Shown piece by piece: positions 45,301 through 51,335 of a DNA stretch of 64,000 nucleotides (its first letter is position 1; every line of letters starts with the position of its first letter). Location: assembly GCA_037349105.1 (NCBI GenBank), contig JAYJMM010000112.1, positions 5,664,501 through 5,728,500 on the forward strand, written 5' to 3'. The translations under genes were made by a program, and so were the position numbers. This stretch comes from Limnomonas spitsbergensis (lineage: Eukaryota > Chlorophyta > Chlorophyceae > Chlamydomonadales). The notes below the pieces were generated by a model, which had not been told where the DNA came from, ran no database searches, and worked only from the letters and a program-made list of their open reading frames with translations.

Positions 45301-46295
45301 GGAAATGTACGATCCAGCCATTTCAAACGCAACAGCAGCATCATGTGAAAAGAGAAAGAAAGACGATCGGTCACTGGCATATAATATAATACAATTGCTG
45401 TAAATAAGATGCGATTCCAACTTCCTGAAATCACTCTCACACACATATACGCACGCTGAGTCAGCGCAGCTTGGCATGCGCTCACCTCTCACCCCTTTAT
45501 TGTGATTTATCGCACGCTAACCAAGCCGGCCCCAACCCATTCTCACTCTTGGGCATGAAGATGCCCCAGAATGGCTCATCTGTGGCGGATGCCTGGCATG
45601 CCGGAAGCTGCGGCACATCACAGGCAGGCCCTGCAAATGGAACATGCAGCGGAGGCATAGGTTCAGACTAGCCAGTAACGCGCTTCCAGGCACTATCTAC
45701 TCAGAATGACATGACAGGGCATGGCCTGCCACTCGCTCACAGATGCATGGCGCATCCCCTCGCTCAGCCCCCCCAGCCCACCTCCAACGCCAATGGCGCA
45801 CTCGCAGCGCCCCTCATCCATGTTGCAGTTACCCCGTTCGGTGCAGCCAGCAGCACAGGACTTTCCCGCATAGCTCTGTGGCACCGCACAGTCTCCGACA
45901 GGAGGAGTTATGGCCGGGATCGGGGACCCCTCCTTTCCCTCCTTCAGCGTCACACTTTTCTTCTCCTCCAACTCGTCCATGATGCCATCGATGAACATCT
46001 CGTCGCCGGGGTAACCTAGGCCACCAGAGGGGCCCTGGAGCAGTGCCATGCGTAGGCGACGGGTGACCCGGTGCATCCAACTCCATGCAGGTGTCAGGGC
46101 TGCTTGGCCATGCAAAGCAGGCAGCCTCTGGCTGTGCGCTAGGAGATGTGAAAATTTACCCTGCGTGGCTGCATTGCTCAACCTGACGTGTACTCCACTG
46201 TCGCTGTTCTTATTCCGAATCTGACAGCTAGCTGACGAGATGGCGAGCAGGATCAGCAGCATCGACGCTGCCGATGTCATTTTAAGTGCACTCAT
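15387..46295 (-). CDS. secretory EGF-repeat exostosin family (GT47) glycosyltransferase, 17 exons, about 31 kb
   Basis: Predicted 747-residue protein; exostosin-family enzymes transfer sugars from nucleotide-sugar donors to glycans in the ER/Golgi. Exons on the minus strand: 46295-45782, 45630-45547, 44945-44845, 44163-44051, 43465-43348, 36902-36720, 34818-34708, 33340-33254, 25564-25479, 23561-23494, 21289-21210, 20466-20332, 19478-19389, 18540-18357, 17907-17843, 17030-16933, 15513-15387; phases agree at every join. Residues 6-24 are a signal peptide or anchor. EGF-like Cys clusters lie at about 136-166 and 312-367 (CNGRGNCSRGFCHC, then PWFGQDC). The GT47 domain runs about 387-706: VIYMYELP, NLFYIPAF, FNRNQGKDHFMWFTG, GCVHPARDVV, NLFFFAGGVR, KFCLAPHGGGFGIRL, GCIPVVIQ, PFxDIIPYDE-like. 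Acceptor and linkage are unknown. Uncertain points: exon 4 has a second open copy just upstream (about 44210-44330), and the exon 13 donor (GTCGTC) is weak. At least 13 of 16 introns carry exon-edge copies. Confidence 0.85.
15560..15830 (-). repeat. acceptor-side copies of exostosin exon 17
   Basis: Upstream of the last exon, three decayed copies of its 5' end are seen near 15580-15640, 15670-15715 and 15795-15825. The nearest keeps TTGCAG followed by GTCCATCACCCTAGA and AGAGCAGC; the others keep GGTCCAT(T/G)G or similar. Confidence 0.75.
16020..16420. repeat. pyrimidine-rich tandem repeat, about four copies
   Basis: Units of roughly 85-110 bp built on CCTCCTGAATTCTCTGTCC, TTCCTTCTCTCCCG and CCCCTTCCACACC. 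It lies in exostosin intron 16, where the coding (minus) strand is purine-rich. Confidence 0.8.
16700..16805 (+). mobile_element. dispersed GGCC-rich element, family A, copy 2
   Basis: Shares AGGTGTGGCCAGCT, GCCGGCTGCTGGCC, GTCCAGGTTAGGTCCCCATC and GGGCCTTTTGC with the other family A copies. Inserted in exostosin intron 16, antisense to the gene. Confidence 0.65.
17040..17600 (-). repeat. acceptor-side copies of exostosin exon 16
   Basis: Several decayed copies of the exon 16 start, spaced roughly 100-150 bp apart. Examples on the minus strand: ACGTGTTTCGAACATCGCAG near 17080, GCGCTTCAGATATTTGATTC near 17300, GGTCAGATGTTGGAGTGACTC near 17410 and GTGCTTCAGATTTTCAGAGG near 17555. The exon itself starts GATCACGTGTTTCAGATGTT. 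Confidence 0.65.
18245..18300 (-). repeat. donor-side copy of exostosin exon 14
   Basis: Matches exon 14 at 18379-18435 with an offset of about 131 bp. Shared plus-strand words are GGTGCGGTACAACTC(T/C)CGG, CTGGT(C/G)TGTG and TGATGTACAT. Confidence 0.8.
18560..19205 (-). repeat. acceptor-side copies of exostosin exon 14 and donor-side copy of exon 13
   Basis: Four decayed copies of the start of exon 14 lie upstream of it (about 18590-18660, 18700-18800, 18830-18910, 19140-19205). In each a GGCAGG- or GCAG-type start is followed by a GTGGTGTGCAACAGGCAGTG-like stretch. They still read SGVQQAVQRTIPDLNK, AGVSQGVHHLFLHLNN, GGGVCQAVRKLY and YHSRGVRKA against the exon's SGGVRQAVQRLFMDLNK. A donor-side copy of exon 13 lies at about 19285-19340 (TTTTTTGATGGGGGTGTG). 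Confidence 0.75.
18945..19080 (+). mobile_element. dispersed GGCC-rich element, family A, copy 3
   Basis: Within exostosin intron 13. It keeps GTCAGCTACACTCCGGCCAC, a GCTGCTTTGGCCAC block, GGCCGGTCCAGGTTTGGTC and GATTGGGCCTTCGGC. Confidence 0.65.
19485..19985 (-). repeat. acceptor-motif array upstream of exostosin exon 13
   Basis: About 500 bp of reiterated CCGCCCATGCA(A/G) words on the coding strand with CCGCCCATGTACC variants and a higher-order period. The true acceptor of exon 13 is CCCGCCCATGCAG at 19479, so the array looks like expanded copies of that 3' splice site region. Confidence 0.75.
19990..20331 (-). repeat. 112-bp tandem copies of exostosin exon 12 with its donor
   Basis: Exon 12 ends at 20332. 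Near-identical copies end at 20220 and 20108 (period 112 bp), and a decayed fourth copy reaches about 19996. The two close copies keep CACCCAGCCAGGGATGTGG, CCCCGTACAACGA, GTGATCTAT(C/G)AGCAG and the donor GTGAGATCTAGAT. The period is not a multiple of three, so reading through all copies would break the frame. Confidence 0.9.
20640..21209 (-). repeat. donor-side copies of exostosin exon 11
   Basis: Three copies of the exon 11 end and its intron start, near 20660-20760, 20790-20980 and 21000-21200. The coding strand reads GGTTGATATTAAACAACG or similar where the exon has GGTTACCATTTAAACAAG. Long C-rich tracts and the shared GGGGGCGCTAGAAAGTGGG segment separate the copies. Confidence 0.8.
21345..23140 (-). 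repeat. acceptor-side copies of exostosin exon 11 (with an insertion)
   Basis: Upstream of exon 11 (21210-21289), copies of its 5' half occur at about 21350-21420, 22690-22760, 22810-22880, 22920-22990 and 23035-23110. The last two are nearly identical over about 90 bp. They keep GTGCACCAA, GATG(G/C)ATCC(A/G)AA and a TAACAT/TAGCAT block corresponding to the exon's GCATGCTACGCG. Between 21480 and 22540 lies other material, including GCGCG-rich and family C sequence. Confidence 0.75.
21475..22540. mobile_element. probable mobile-element material in exostosin intron 10
   Basis: Alternating GCTGCGCG words and AT-rich stretches (about 21480-21660 and 22425-22515) resemble the element at 37850-39040. 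Between them is a family C repeat (22290-22430, minus orientation). Boundaries are uncertain; no coding capacity recognised. Confidence 0.45.
23190..23345. repeat. short AAGGGGCTGAATTAAAT repeat
   Basis: About seven imperfect copies of an AAGGGGCTGRATT(T/A)AA word, in exostosin intron 10. Confidence 0.7.
23575..24910. repeat. G-rich tandem array, units about 34-60 bp
   Basis: About 1.3 kb of GATATGAGATAGAGGGCAGG, AGGGA(A)G and a G-run. The right part (from about 24610) has a variant unit with GCGGGAGGGCAGGAGGG. On the coding (minus) strand it is one long pyrimidine tract immediately upstream of the exon 10 acceptor at 23562. Open frames in it are repeat artefacts. Confidence 0.9.
25070..25145. 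repeat. 24-bp tandem repeat, three copies
   Basis: The unit CAGCTCGAATCCTTGCTGAC plus four T/A bases is present three times, in exostosin intron 9. Confidence 0.9.
25610..25740 (-). mobile_element. dispersed GGCC-rich element, family A, copy 4
   Basis: Reverse orientation copy: GGACCAAAGCTGGACCGGC, GGCCAAGGCAGCAAGGCTGG, GGCCTCCGGCC and GTGTAGCTGACATG. Adjacent to exostosin exon 9. Confidence 0.65.
25800..33253 (-). repeat. 47-bp satellite, about 158 units, each with a copy of the exon 8 end and donor
   Basis: Fills nearly all of exostosin intron 8. Each unit on the coding strand reads GACAGAGAATCCTTGGGAG followed by GTGGGTTTAGGGTGTAGG. The true exon 8 ends with AACAGAGAATCCTTGGGAG at 33254, directly before GTGGGTTTAGGG, so the array begins exactly at the exon and reiterates its last bases plus the 5' splice site. 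Units differ mainly at a few positions (CTCTGTC, CTCTGCC, CTCCGTC). The CCCTAAA word occurs once per unit; it is not a telomere. Confidence 0.95.
33400..33520 (-). repeat. acceptor-side copies of exostosin exon 8
   Basis: On the coding strand, CTCAGGACCACACAGCTGCC and ATATACAGGGCATGCACCCA, each followed by CTTCT- or CTGCATCC-like words, match the exon start (CTTCAG then GATGATACAGCTATCTACAG, TTACACCCACTTCT). Confidence 0.65.
33648..34245. repeat. 18-bp tandem array, about 33 units
   Basis: The unit AGGTCAGGAGAAGCAACC alternates with an AGGAGG variant. It is in exostosin intron 7. Long open frames on both strands are a consequence of the 18-bp period and are not genes. Confidence 0.95.
34246..34707 (-). 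repeat. donor-side copies of exostosin exon 7
   Basis: Three decayed copies of the exon 7 end follow the exon (34818-34708), about 110-120 bp apart. The exon reads MYELPHSVSAPVELDDNLA; the copies read MYKPSRSIPAPMWIDDNLP, DRTQIARPVVLDNNLL and WYEIPHILATPVVLVDKLP. Two keep the donor GTGCGT. The 18-bp array begins directly after the last copy. Confidence 0.85.
35085..35268. repeat. tandem duplication, period about 80-90 bp
   Basis: Two copies of a segment with TGAACCCT(A/G)ACCCTTG, CC(G)TTACC and AAACCCATTACCCTTAACC. In exostosin intron 6. Confidence 0.8.
35635..36719 (-). repeat. 45-bp array, about 24 units, each with a copy of the exon 6 end and donor
   Basis: Each unit on the coding strand reads GGACTGCTCTAGATCCAAG followed by GTGGGCCTGCCAGT. 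The true exon 6 ends GACTGCTCTAGATCTAAG at 36720, directly before GTGGGCCTGCCAGT. The period is a multiple of three, so the exon frame reads on into a repeated DCSRSKVGLPV peptide. The open frame on the opposite strand is a mirror artefact. Confidence 0.95.
36990..37200 (-). repeat. acceptor-side copies of exostosin exon 6
   Basis: Two decayed copies of the exon 6 start, near 37000-37065 and 37125-37180. On the plus strand GCAAGCTGGCCTCAGCTTGC and GAGAGCTGTCTTCACCTGCC correspond to the exon's AGAAAGCTGGCTTCTCCTCG. Confidence 0.75.
37850..39040 (-). mobile_element. probable insertion with GCGCGCAGC/AT-rich mosaic ends
   Basis: About 1.2 kb inside exostosin intron 5. Both flanks contain a GCGGAGC...GGTTCTACGGTA word (about 37907-37927 and 39008-39032) and strings of CGCGCAGC or GCGCACCCC separated by AAATTTAAT-type stretches. 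Between them lies a minus-strand open frame with an AT-hook. No recognised transposase. Boundaries and class are uncertain. Confidence 0.5.
38255..38593 (-). CDS. small AT-hook ORF inside the inserted element
   Basis: 112 codons from ATG. The first half is polar and helix-prone (AEARKRREEAEADTRE). A KRPVGRPPK core matches the AT-hook minor-groove-binding motif, and a basic stretch (SPRRRW) follows. I do not recognise a family. It could be the DNA-binding part of an element-encoded protein or a fragment of a larger gene captured by the element. No neighbouring frame clearly continues it. Low confidence that it is expressed. Confidence 0.3.
   Translation of the reverse strand: MVNETTIYIKHLQETSELTQQELTRNAEARKRREEAEADTREDARAMGLATPVPKRPVGRPPKTTHQLVPRAVITVPRQNLLGSPRRRWLEHPQVAGLIFQAVQRHTSYRDG
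39125..43320 (-). repeat. 38/39-bp satellite, about 109 units, next to exostosin exon 5
   Basis: The plus-strand unit is TTCATTATACACAGAGTGAT, GCACTGATATCT and six or seven C. It varies at TATAC/TATGC and AGTGAT/AGGGAT. On the coding strand it starts about 30 bp after the exon 5 donor. It shares GATATCAG...TCCC and CT(C/CT)GTGCATAA(T/-)(G/-)AAG with the exon 5 end (GATATCAGAGTGTCCC, CTCGTGCATAAAG), so it may also descend from that exon edge after an internal deletion. No spacers, so it is not a CRISPR. Many 70-120 codon frames in it are artefacts. Confidence 0.93.
43500..43630. repeat. G/A-rich low-complexity tract
   Basis: About 130 bp of GGGGGCAAGA-type words on the plus strand, which is a pyrimidine tract on the coding strand just upstream of the exon 5 acceptor. 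Confidence 0.7.
43690..44050 (-). repeat. donor-side copies of exostosin exon 4, about 70-bp period
   Basis: Five copies follow the exon end at 44051. Each has a TGGCACAGGATCAGTAACGA-like start, a GA(C)TTAA(A/G)AACAAG-like end and a GTGGGGGCAGAGG-like continuation. The exon reads WHRISNDLKT. The closest copy is almost identical; the most distant ones have lost much of the match. Confidence 0.88.
44195..44400 (-). repeat. acceptor-side copies of exostosin exon 4
   Basis: Upstream of exon 4 (44163-44051) lies a strong second copy whose frame reads CLQLEGKQAVKQWSDMPVLS against the exon's CFELEGKTAAEQWSDMPAKG. A further partial copy of the GGCAAAGGCCACTTGCAG block lies near 44375. The strong copy could itself be a used exon. 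Confidence 0.75.
44395..44590 (+). mobile_element. dispersed GGCC-rich element, family A, copy 5
   Basis: In exostosin intron 3. It keeps TTGTAGCTGAAGGCC, CAGCCATGCTGCTTGC, GGTTTGGCCCCTACAGGCAT and CGGGCCTTTGGCGGCC. Confidence 0.55.
45003..45075 (-). repeat. acceptor-side copy of exostosin exon 3
   Basis: CTGCTGGCTACGAATGCTGA on the coding strand repeats the exon 3 start (CTGCAG then GCTGCGAATGCTACAAG). Both copies are associated with a CACACTTTTG word. Confidence 0.65.
45160..45290 (-). mobile_element. dispersed GGCC-rich element, family A, copy 6
   Basis: Reverse copy in exostosin intron 2. It contains ACCGGCCTACGGCCGGCGGC and CCGGCCGTAGGCC, which can form internal hairpins, and a TGATGTAACTGAAGTGCAGC end. 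Confidence 0.65.
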
Positions 46296-46767
46296 GAATT
46301 CAGTCCTCTGCTTGCACAGGATGGCCCGGCATTGAGGCTAGGAGGTGATCTGAGTGCCTCACTTTGACACAAACGAGTTTATGAAATGCCCTCGCGCACG
46401 ATAGTCTAGTGTTCCAAGCAGAATGTCGGCATGTCAGCCCAGCTTTTAAAAATTGGCCGCTCCTCACCCGGCCGCACCTTTAGCAGCCCACGCGAGGATC
46501 CCAAAAATGAAAAAGATCCGTTAGAAACCCAGAGATCACAGCCCACCCGATTTCACGGTCCCGAAACGCACTGCTGTGTATGGCCACTTTCCACGGCTCA
46601 GGGTCAAACTGTATCAAACTTCATATATTCGCTCTACTTCTGCGTTCGGCCCTGCTGTTGCTCTGCCAGAAAGCGATGCCGAACATTTTGTCTTCGAAGC
46701 CGTGACATGATGACCTCTTACTGAGGACAATGCTTCTCACGGCGTCGATATCAATGTCGTAATTGAT
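46296..46767. promoter_or_regulatory. upstream region of the exostosin gene, possibly a divergent promoter
   Basis: 472 bp between the exostosin start codon (minus strand) and the next plus-strand open frame. It would contain the exostosin promoter and, if the plus frame is real, be bidirectional. No specific element recognised. Confidence 0.35.
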
Positions 46768-47277
46768 ATGTCAAACTCCCAATGCTGTTTACCAGCATGG
46801 CCCGAAGATGAGTACACCACTTTGGCCGATGATGGCTTCAGCCTTTCCCTCCTTCGAGCGTGGCAAGACCTTGACAAAAACCAGCCAGAGCACAGCGCCC
46901 AGAGCGTCGAGACTTTTAAAGAGGTCTGCTTTGAGGAAGGCGGAGCGGAGGCCGAAGGCGCCTCAGAAGAAGAGGCGGAGGAGGACAACAACCCTGGCGA
47001 CCAGCCCAACCCTGGCTGTGCTGCGACCCTTCCCTCGAGCTCCGCTGCATCTCTCTTCTGGACTGCTTTCTCCCCAGGGCTTGAGGATACCGTGGCGACC
47101 GTGGTGAAGCGGAAATCTATCAAGGGCAAGCTCATGAGCACAGCCCAAGTGCCCCATGCAGCACCCAGCGCGAGGCCCACGGCCAAGGCGTTGCGGACGA
47201 TGCCGGCCTCCCCATCCATGGACATGGTCCTGGATGTGCTCTCCAGCGGCGGGGACGACGCAGAACAGACAGGGTGA
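46768..47277 (+). CDS. uncertain low-complexity ORF (strand ambiguous)
   Basis: 169 codons with an acidic middle (EEGGAEAEGASEEEAEED) and no recognised domain. The frame may splice out at AGACAG/GGTGAG near 47270, because the preceding segment (ATGGTCCTGGATGTGCTCTCC) recurs about 130 bp later as ATGGTCCTAGACGTACTCTCC before GTAGGG, as in the exon-edge copies of other genes. The opposite strand is also open (47309-46737), with a hydrophobic segment ALAVGLALGAAWGTWAVL. There the same duplicated segment would be an acceptor edge with a good pyrimidine tract (CTGTCCCCACAG). I cannot decide between the strands; at most one is likely real. No function is suggested. Confidence 0.3.
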   Translation: MSNSQCCLPAWPEDEYTTLADDGFSLSLLRAWQDLDKNQPEHSAQSVETFKEVCFEEGGAEAEGASEEEAEEDNNPGDQPNPGCAATLPSSSAASLFWTAFSPGLEDTVATVVKRKSIKGKLMSTAQVPHAAPSARPTAKALRTMPASPSMDMVLDVLSSGGDDAEQTG

Positions 47278-47289
47278 GAGACCGAATAA

Positions 47290-47500
47290 TGTGTTACTGT
47301 GTTCACCATGAAGACTTAAGGTTGTTTGCAAAGATGCAACAAGAACAACGATGGGCTCATTGGGCATGGTCCTAGACGTACTCTCCAGCTGTGGGGACAG
47401 TGGGGAACAAATAGGGTAGGGAACGAATAGCATTTTGCTGCATACTGCCTGTTACAGTGGCGAAGGGGGAAAGGATGAGAGACCAAATTGTGCTCACCAT
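47290..47500. repeat. duplicated exon-edge-like segment
   Basis: The block ATGGTCCT(G/A)GA(T/C)GT(G/A)CTCTCCAGC and the following GGACAGTGGGGAACA / GGACGACGCAGAACA recur about 130 bp apart. A third partial copy (GATGAGAGACCAAA, GCTCACCATTTACC) lies near 47480. Confidence 0.7.
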
Positions 47501-47699
47501 TTACCGGTAGCATGAGTGAGAGCAGGCCAAGCCCCTAGGGGGTGGATGAGGGCCGGAAATGTTTTTATTTATATGGATTATTGACACTACGTGCTGTCGT
47601 GCACCAAACCACCCATTAGCCTATTTCCTAAGGGCCATACTGTGCAAACAAGAAAGTTGATTATATCAGTCTACTTTGATCCTATGTGGTGGCGTGAGC

Positions 47700-48140
47700 C
47701 TGAGGCCTGTCTGTGTGAGAGCAGGCCATGTGGGGCAGGGGGGAGGAGTTGCAACAGGGGGTGAAACAGCATGGAGTTAAGCAAGCATGCGTTGGAGATG
47801 GAGGGTGTTGGAGCGGAATAGTGGGTGCAGAGAGGGGGGAGTAGAAAAGTGGGAAGATGGGGGACGGGGGGTGGGTGGAATACAGGGAGTACAGAGGGGG
47901 GAGTAGAAAAGAGGGATGATGGGGGGGGGGGGAGTAGCAGTGGGAGAAGAGAGGGTGGGGGGGGGTAGAAAAGTAGGATGGTGGTGGAGGGGGCAGTGGA
48001 AGAGTGGAAGCAGAGAGGGGGGGGTAGAAAAGTGGGATGATGAGGGATGTGGGAGTAGAAGAGTGGGATGATGAGGGATGGGGGAGTACAAGAGTGGAAG
48101 CAGAGAGGGGGGAGTAAAAAAGTGAGATGATGGGGGCGGG
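47700..48140. repeat. G/A-rich tandem array, left part
   Basis: Imperfect units built on GGGAGTAGAA(A/G)AGTGGGATG and AGCAGAGAGGGGGG, continuing after the insertion at 48141-48345 to about 48580. Confidence 0.8.
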
Positions 48141-48345
48141 GAGTGTAAGAAAGAAAGTCCACTCCACCGCGAGGCGGTGGCGTGAAGGGTTGGGGAGTCC
48201 CTAGACCGCGGCTTTAGACATCCCACTGATAGGTTATTTCATAGTGGACCCGAACCACTCTTTCCTGACTAAGCGCAGGGGTTTCTCAAGTCCCTCGGAA
48301 AGGTGTGTCCGATCGGTTTCGAACCCACGACCACCAAAGGGCAGG
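48141..48345 (-). mobile_element. possible tRNA-derived SINE-like insertion
   Basis: About 200 bp interrupts the G/A-rich array. On the minus strand it starts with GGTGGTCGTGGGTTCGAAAC, CGATC; the GGTTCGAAACC fits a Pol III B box and T-loop. I see no convincing A box or full cloverleaf, so it is not annotated as a tRNA. Confidence 0.4.
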
Positions 48346-48580
48346 GAGTAGAACGTGGGAGGAGAGAGGGGGGGCTAGAAAGTGGAATGATGGTGGAGTT
48401 GGCGGTGAGTAGAAGAGTGGGAGCAGAGAGGGGAGAGTAGAAGAGTGGGATGGCAGGGGTGGGATGAAAAGGGTGACAGCAGAGAGGTTGGAGTAGAAAC
48501 GGTGAGGTGGCCGGTGTGGGAGAGGAAGAGCGGGATCAGAGAGGTAAGAGAAGAAGCGTGGGATAAAGGAGATGGGAACA
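48346..48580. repeat. G/A-rich tandem array, right part
   Basis: Continuation of the array at 47700-48140 with units such as AGAAGAGTGGGAGCAGAGAG. Confidence 0.75.
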
Positions 48581-50512
48581 CCTGGTGAAGGTCTACGAAC
48601 ATCTCGCAGGACCCCTGGGCCTCAGGCCGGGATGGAGCTAAATTGTATCCACATTTTAAAATATAGCAATCATTTATGTGATTCCCGTGTGCACCCTTGC
48701 TGGCTTATATTCCCGCCGCCCCCTTCCCAAAGCCTTGCCTGTTCCGGTGTCCCCCCCCCCCCCCGCACTGAACTCCCTCACCTCCCCACTCACCACGGCA
48801 ACAGAACCCCGCTACCGCCTGTGCCTCCGCTCCCCGCCTCTGCCCCCGCCTGTCGGCCCTTGCTCCGCACTGACATTGCCCGCCACCCCCCCCTCCCCAC
48901 CACCACCCTGCTCCCCCATAGCTTCCGAGCCTCCTCCTCAGCCTCAGCCTTAAGCTCATACCCAGCCTTGGCCTCGCCCCAAGCCTTGGCGCTCCGCAAA
49001 TCATTCATGGCCAGGCGCCTCGCGCTGTCCAGCCGACCTTGCATCTCAGTCTGTGTCGTTACCTCCGCCTACTCGTCAGCGTTCGATTACGTACCCGCTG
49101 TATCTCATTCGGATGAGGCTGTCTGCCAGCCGATAGCCCCGCTGAGTGGCCATCACAATGCCACGATCAGTGGTCAGCAGACAGCTTCGTCGGGCAGCCA
49201 CCATGTGGCTCCGTTGAGCGGCCTACACGTGTCCCCGTTGAACGGCCAACAGACAGCCGAGCTGAGCAGCTACCATGTGTCTCCGTTCAACAGCCAGCAG
49301 GCAGCCCCGCTGAGTGGCCACCCCACGGCTCCGATGGCCAGCCACCACACGGCTCCTCTGGGTGGGATCGCCTATCTGACGTCCAGGGCAAGGAGTTTGA
49401 CTCCACCTAGGTCGGTGTCGAGGAGCGGTTGCCTTGCGCCGGACATCAGGCAGCTGATAGCGCCTAGCCTCGATGACTCTGCGCTAGGGCTGGCTACCCG
49501 GGGCGTCCTGTCCCCTGCCAGCCCATCCTCCGCGCCCGCCACCAGCAGCCCCCACAAGACCTCCCACCCAATCGAGCTCTCGCCTCGCGGGGGTCAGCAA
49601 AGGGGGGAAGATGCGGAAGACGGCTCCTCGGGGCTTCTAGACCTACATATTGGGTCATGGGGGGCCAGCCGACTTCCGGTTAAACGGCCGGGTGGGGGTG
49701 CAATGAGGGGCTGTGCGGACACTGCAGGGGGGGCAGGCCCGCCGCCGCCGCCGCCGCCAAGCAACCGCCCGCGTGCGCAGGGCGGCGGGGCGCTGCTCCC
49801 ACCGCTGATGGCAACACAGCAGGCTCAGGGTCAGATGGGTCGTTCGCCGAGGTCGCCGCGGCTGGGTAACGCTGTGGCAGCGCAAGGGCGATTGCTGCGC
49901 TCGCCTCGGTCGCCACAGTCGGGCAGCGCCGCCGCGGCGCCAGGTTCGCAGGCGAGGTCGCTGTTGCCGCCGCAGACAAGCAACCTTGCGGCGACGTCCG
50001 CTGATGCGCCGCTGTCGGGTGAAGCAGCGTTCCCTTTGGTGGCATGCCCTGCAGGTTTCGCTGGCCAGGCAGGTAGCGGTGGCTCAGTCTGCAGCGGCGA
50101 CGGCGACGGCGGCCGGAGCCTCAGCCTCAGCGGCGTCAGGAATGAACGCCGCGGCAGCGGGAGTTTGGGCACGGACGTGCCGACGACGGCTGTGGCGCCG
50201 CTACCCGACGTGGCGACGACCCGCATGGCCGGAGTTGCAGCAGCCACTGTTATGTGGGTAGGCGCAAGCTCCGCGACCGAGCTGTTGCTGGACGTGTGGC
50301 CGAGCGCGCCCAAGCATCCGCTCAGGCGCTTTTGCTCCAGGTTCGTCATGCAGGGCGACGAGGCGGGGATGGCGGCGTCCAGGGCGGGAATGTGCGGTGT
50401 CAGCCTCTCAGGCGTGAGCCTGTCCAGCAAGAGCGCTGTTAGTAGCTCAGACGGACGGAGCAGGACCGGGGTTCGAAGCCTGGATCGCGGCGGGGGAGGA
50501 CGTAGGGCCTAG
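48572..50512 (+). CDS. long Ser/Pro/Gly/Ala-rich ORF, hypothetical
   Basis: 646 codons open on the plus strand. The first ~100 codons are Pro-rich and possibly not coding. From about 49100 the frame carries imperfect repeats (PLSGHH, ISGQQT, PLNGQQT, PFNSQQAA, PLSGHP), then SPR-type motifs (RSPRSPRLGN, RSPRSPQSGS) that look like disordered phosphorylatable segments, and a Gly/Ser-rich end. No enzyme or structural domain is recognised. GC-rich sequence keeps the opposite strand open in part as well (50430-49831), so length alone is weak evidence. After the stop, a roughly 60-bp tandem repeat follows, like the donor-side copies of other exons here; the frame may therefore splice out near its 3' end. 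Confidence 0.38.
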   Translation: MGTPGEGLRTSRRTPGPQAGMELNCIHILKYSNHLCDSRVHPCWLIFPPPPSQSLACSGVPPPPRTELPHLPTHHGNRTPLPPVPPLPASAPACRPLLRTDIARHPPLPTTTLLPHSFRASSSASALSSYPALASPQALALRKSFMARRLALSSRPCISVCVVTSAYSSAFDYVPAVSHSDEAVCQPIAPLSGHHNATISGQQTASSGSHHVAPLSGLHVSPLNGQQTAELSSYHVSPFNSQQAAPLSGHPTAPMASHHTAPLGGIAYLTSRARSLTPPRSVSRSGCLAPDIRQLIAPSLDDSALGLATRGVLSPASPSSAPATSSPHKTSHPIELSPRGGQQRGEDAEDGSSGLLDLHIGSWGASRLPVKRPGGGAMRGCADTAGGAGPPPPPPPSNRPRAQGGGALLPPLMATQQAQGQMGRSPRSPRLGNAVAAQGRLLRSPRSPQSGSAAAAPGSQARSLLPPQTSNLAATSADAPLSGEAAFPLVACPAGFAGQAGSGGSVCSGDGDGGRSLSLSGVRNERRGSGSLGTDVPTTAVAPLPDVATTRMAGVAAATVMWVGASSATELLLDVWPSAPKHPLRRFCSRFVMQGDEAGMAASRAGMCGVSLSGVSLSSKSAVSSSDGRSRTGVRSLDRGGGGRRA

Positions 50513-50514
50513 CT

Positions 50515-50700
50515 GTGTCCATCATCGGCCAAAGGGGGCGTCAGACATAGCTGTCTCCGTCATAGGCAAAAGGAGGAACAGGGCTTGGATGGCCCCATCA
50601 TCGGCCTAAGGAGGAGCAGGGCAGAGGTGACTCCAGCATCGGCCTTAGGGGGCGCAGGGCAATGCCAGTGTCATGAGGGCCAGGGTGCCGGCCTCAGCCA
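50515..50700 (+). repeat. about 60-bp tandem repeat, four copies
   Basis: Units with CATCATCGGCC(A/T)AA(A/G)G, GGAGGA(A/G)CAGGGC and intervening sequence directly follow the long ORF. Possibly decayed copies of its exon end. Confidence 0.6.
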
Positions 50701-51174
50701 TCTCCTTCCTTTCACACGGCCTGGCCCCTCCAGATAATACAGTGCGCTGGATGGTTAGCGTGGACAAGTTGTAGCAACCGGCATCAATGTCATTGCCAAG
50801 TGTGGGTTGTCCTTGATCGTAAGATAAAGGACGATGGGTTGGTTATTATGAGGGACGGTGCAGCTGAGGGCAGGGTTGTATTCGGCATCAGCAGCAGCAG
50901 CAGAAGCTGCATAGAGGGGCAGTATAGCATACAGGGGCAGTACAGCTCTCGGCACTTTCCATTTGAGAAGCAGAGGCAGTGCTTTCAGGGGCCTGGTAGT
51001 GGCAGTGGCATGGACGTGTGGCACTTCCCATAGGAGCAGCAGGGTGAGAGGGGGAGCACAGAAGTTGGCGCGTTCTATTTGGTCCCTTGGAGGTATATTT
51101 TATTCAGCAGGGTGGTGGCCTCCTCGGCCTTTTCACATTATAATGCCCTAGTGTGTTTTTGGTGTCTTGTTTTA

Positions 51175-51335
51175 GACAGCTACTTGTCAACTACACCCCG
51201 ACCGTCTTTCGGAGGGCCTAGGTGTGGCCAGCTATGCTGCATGGACCGCCGTCGATCCAGGTTGGGTGTCCGTCAGGCCTTTTGCGGCGGCAGGGCGGCC
51301 TGCCAATGGTCTCGAGACCTGCCAATGGTGGCCTC
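51175..51335 (+). mobile_element. dispersed GGCC-rich element, family A, copy 7
   Basis: GACAGCTACTTGTCAACTAC leads in; then AGGTGTGGCCAGCTATGCTG, GATCCAGGTTGGGTGTCCGT and CAGGCCTTTTGCGG. Trailing CTGCCAATGG words are repeated three times. Confidence 0.65.

Noticed and set aside
48300..48345. A tRNA gene based on the GGTTCGAAACC T-loop
   Set aside because: No acceptor stem, D arm or anticodon arm could be fitted upstream.
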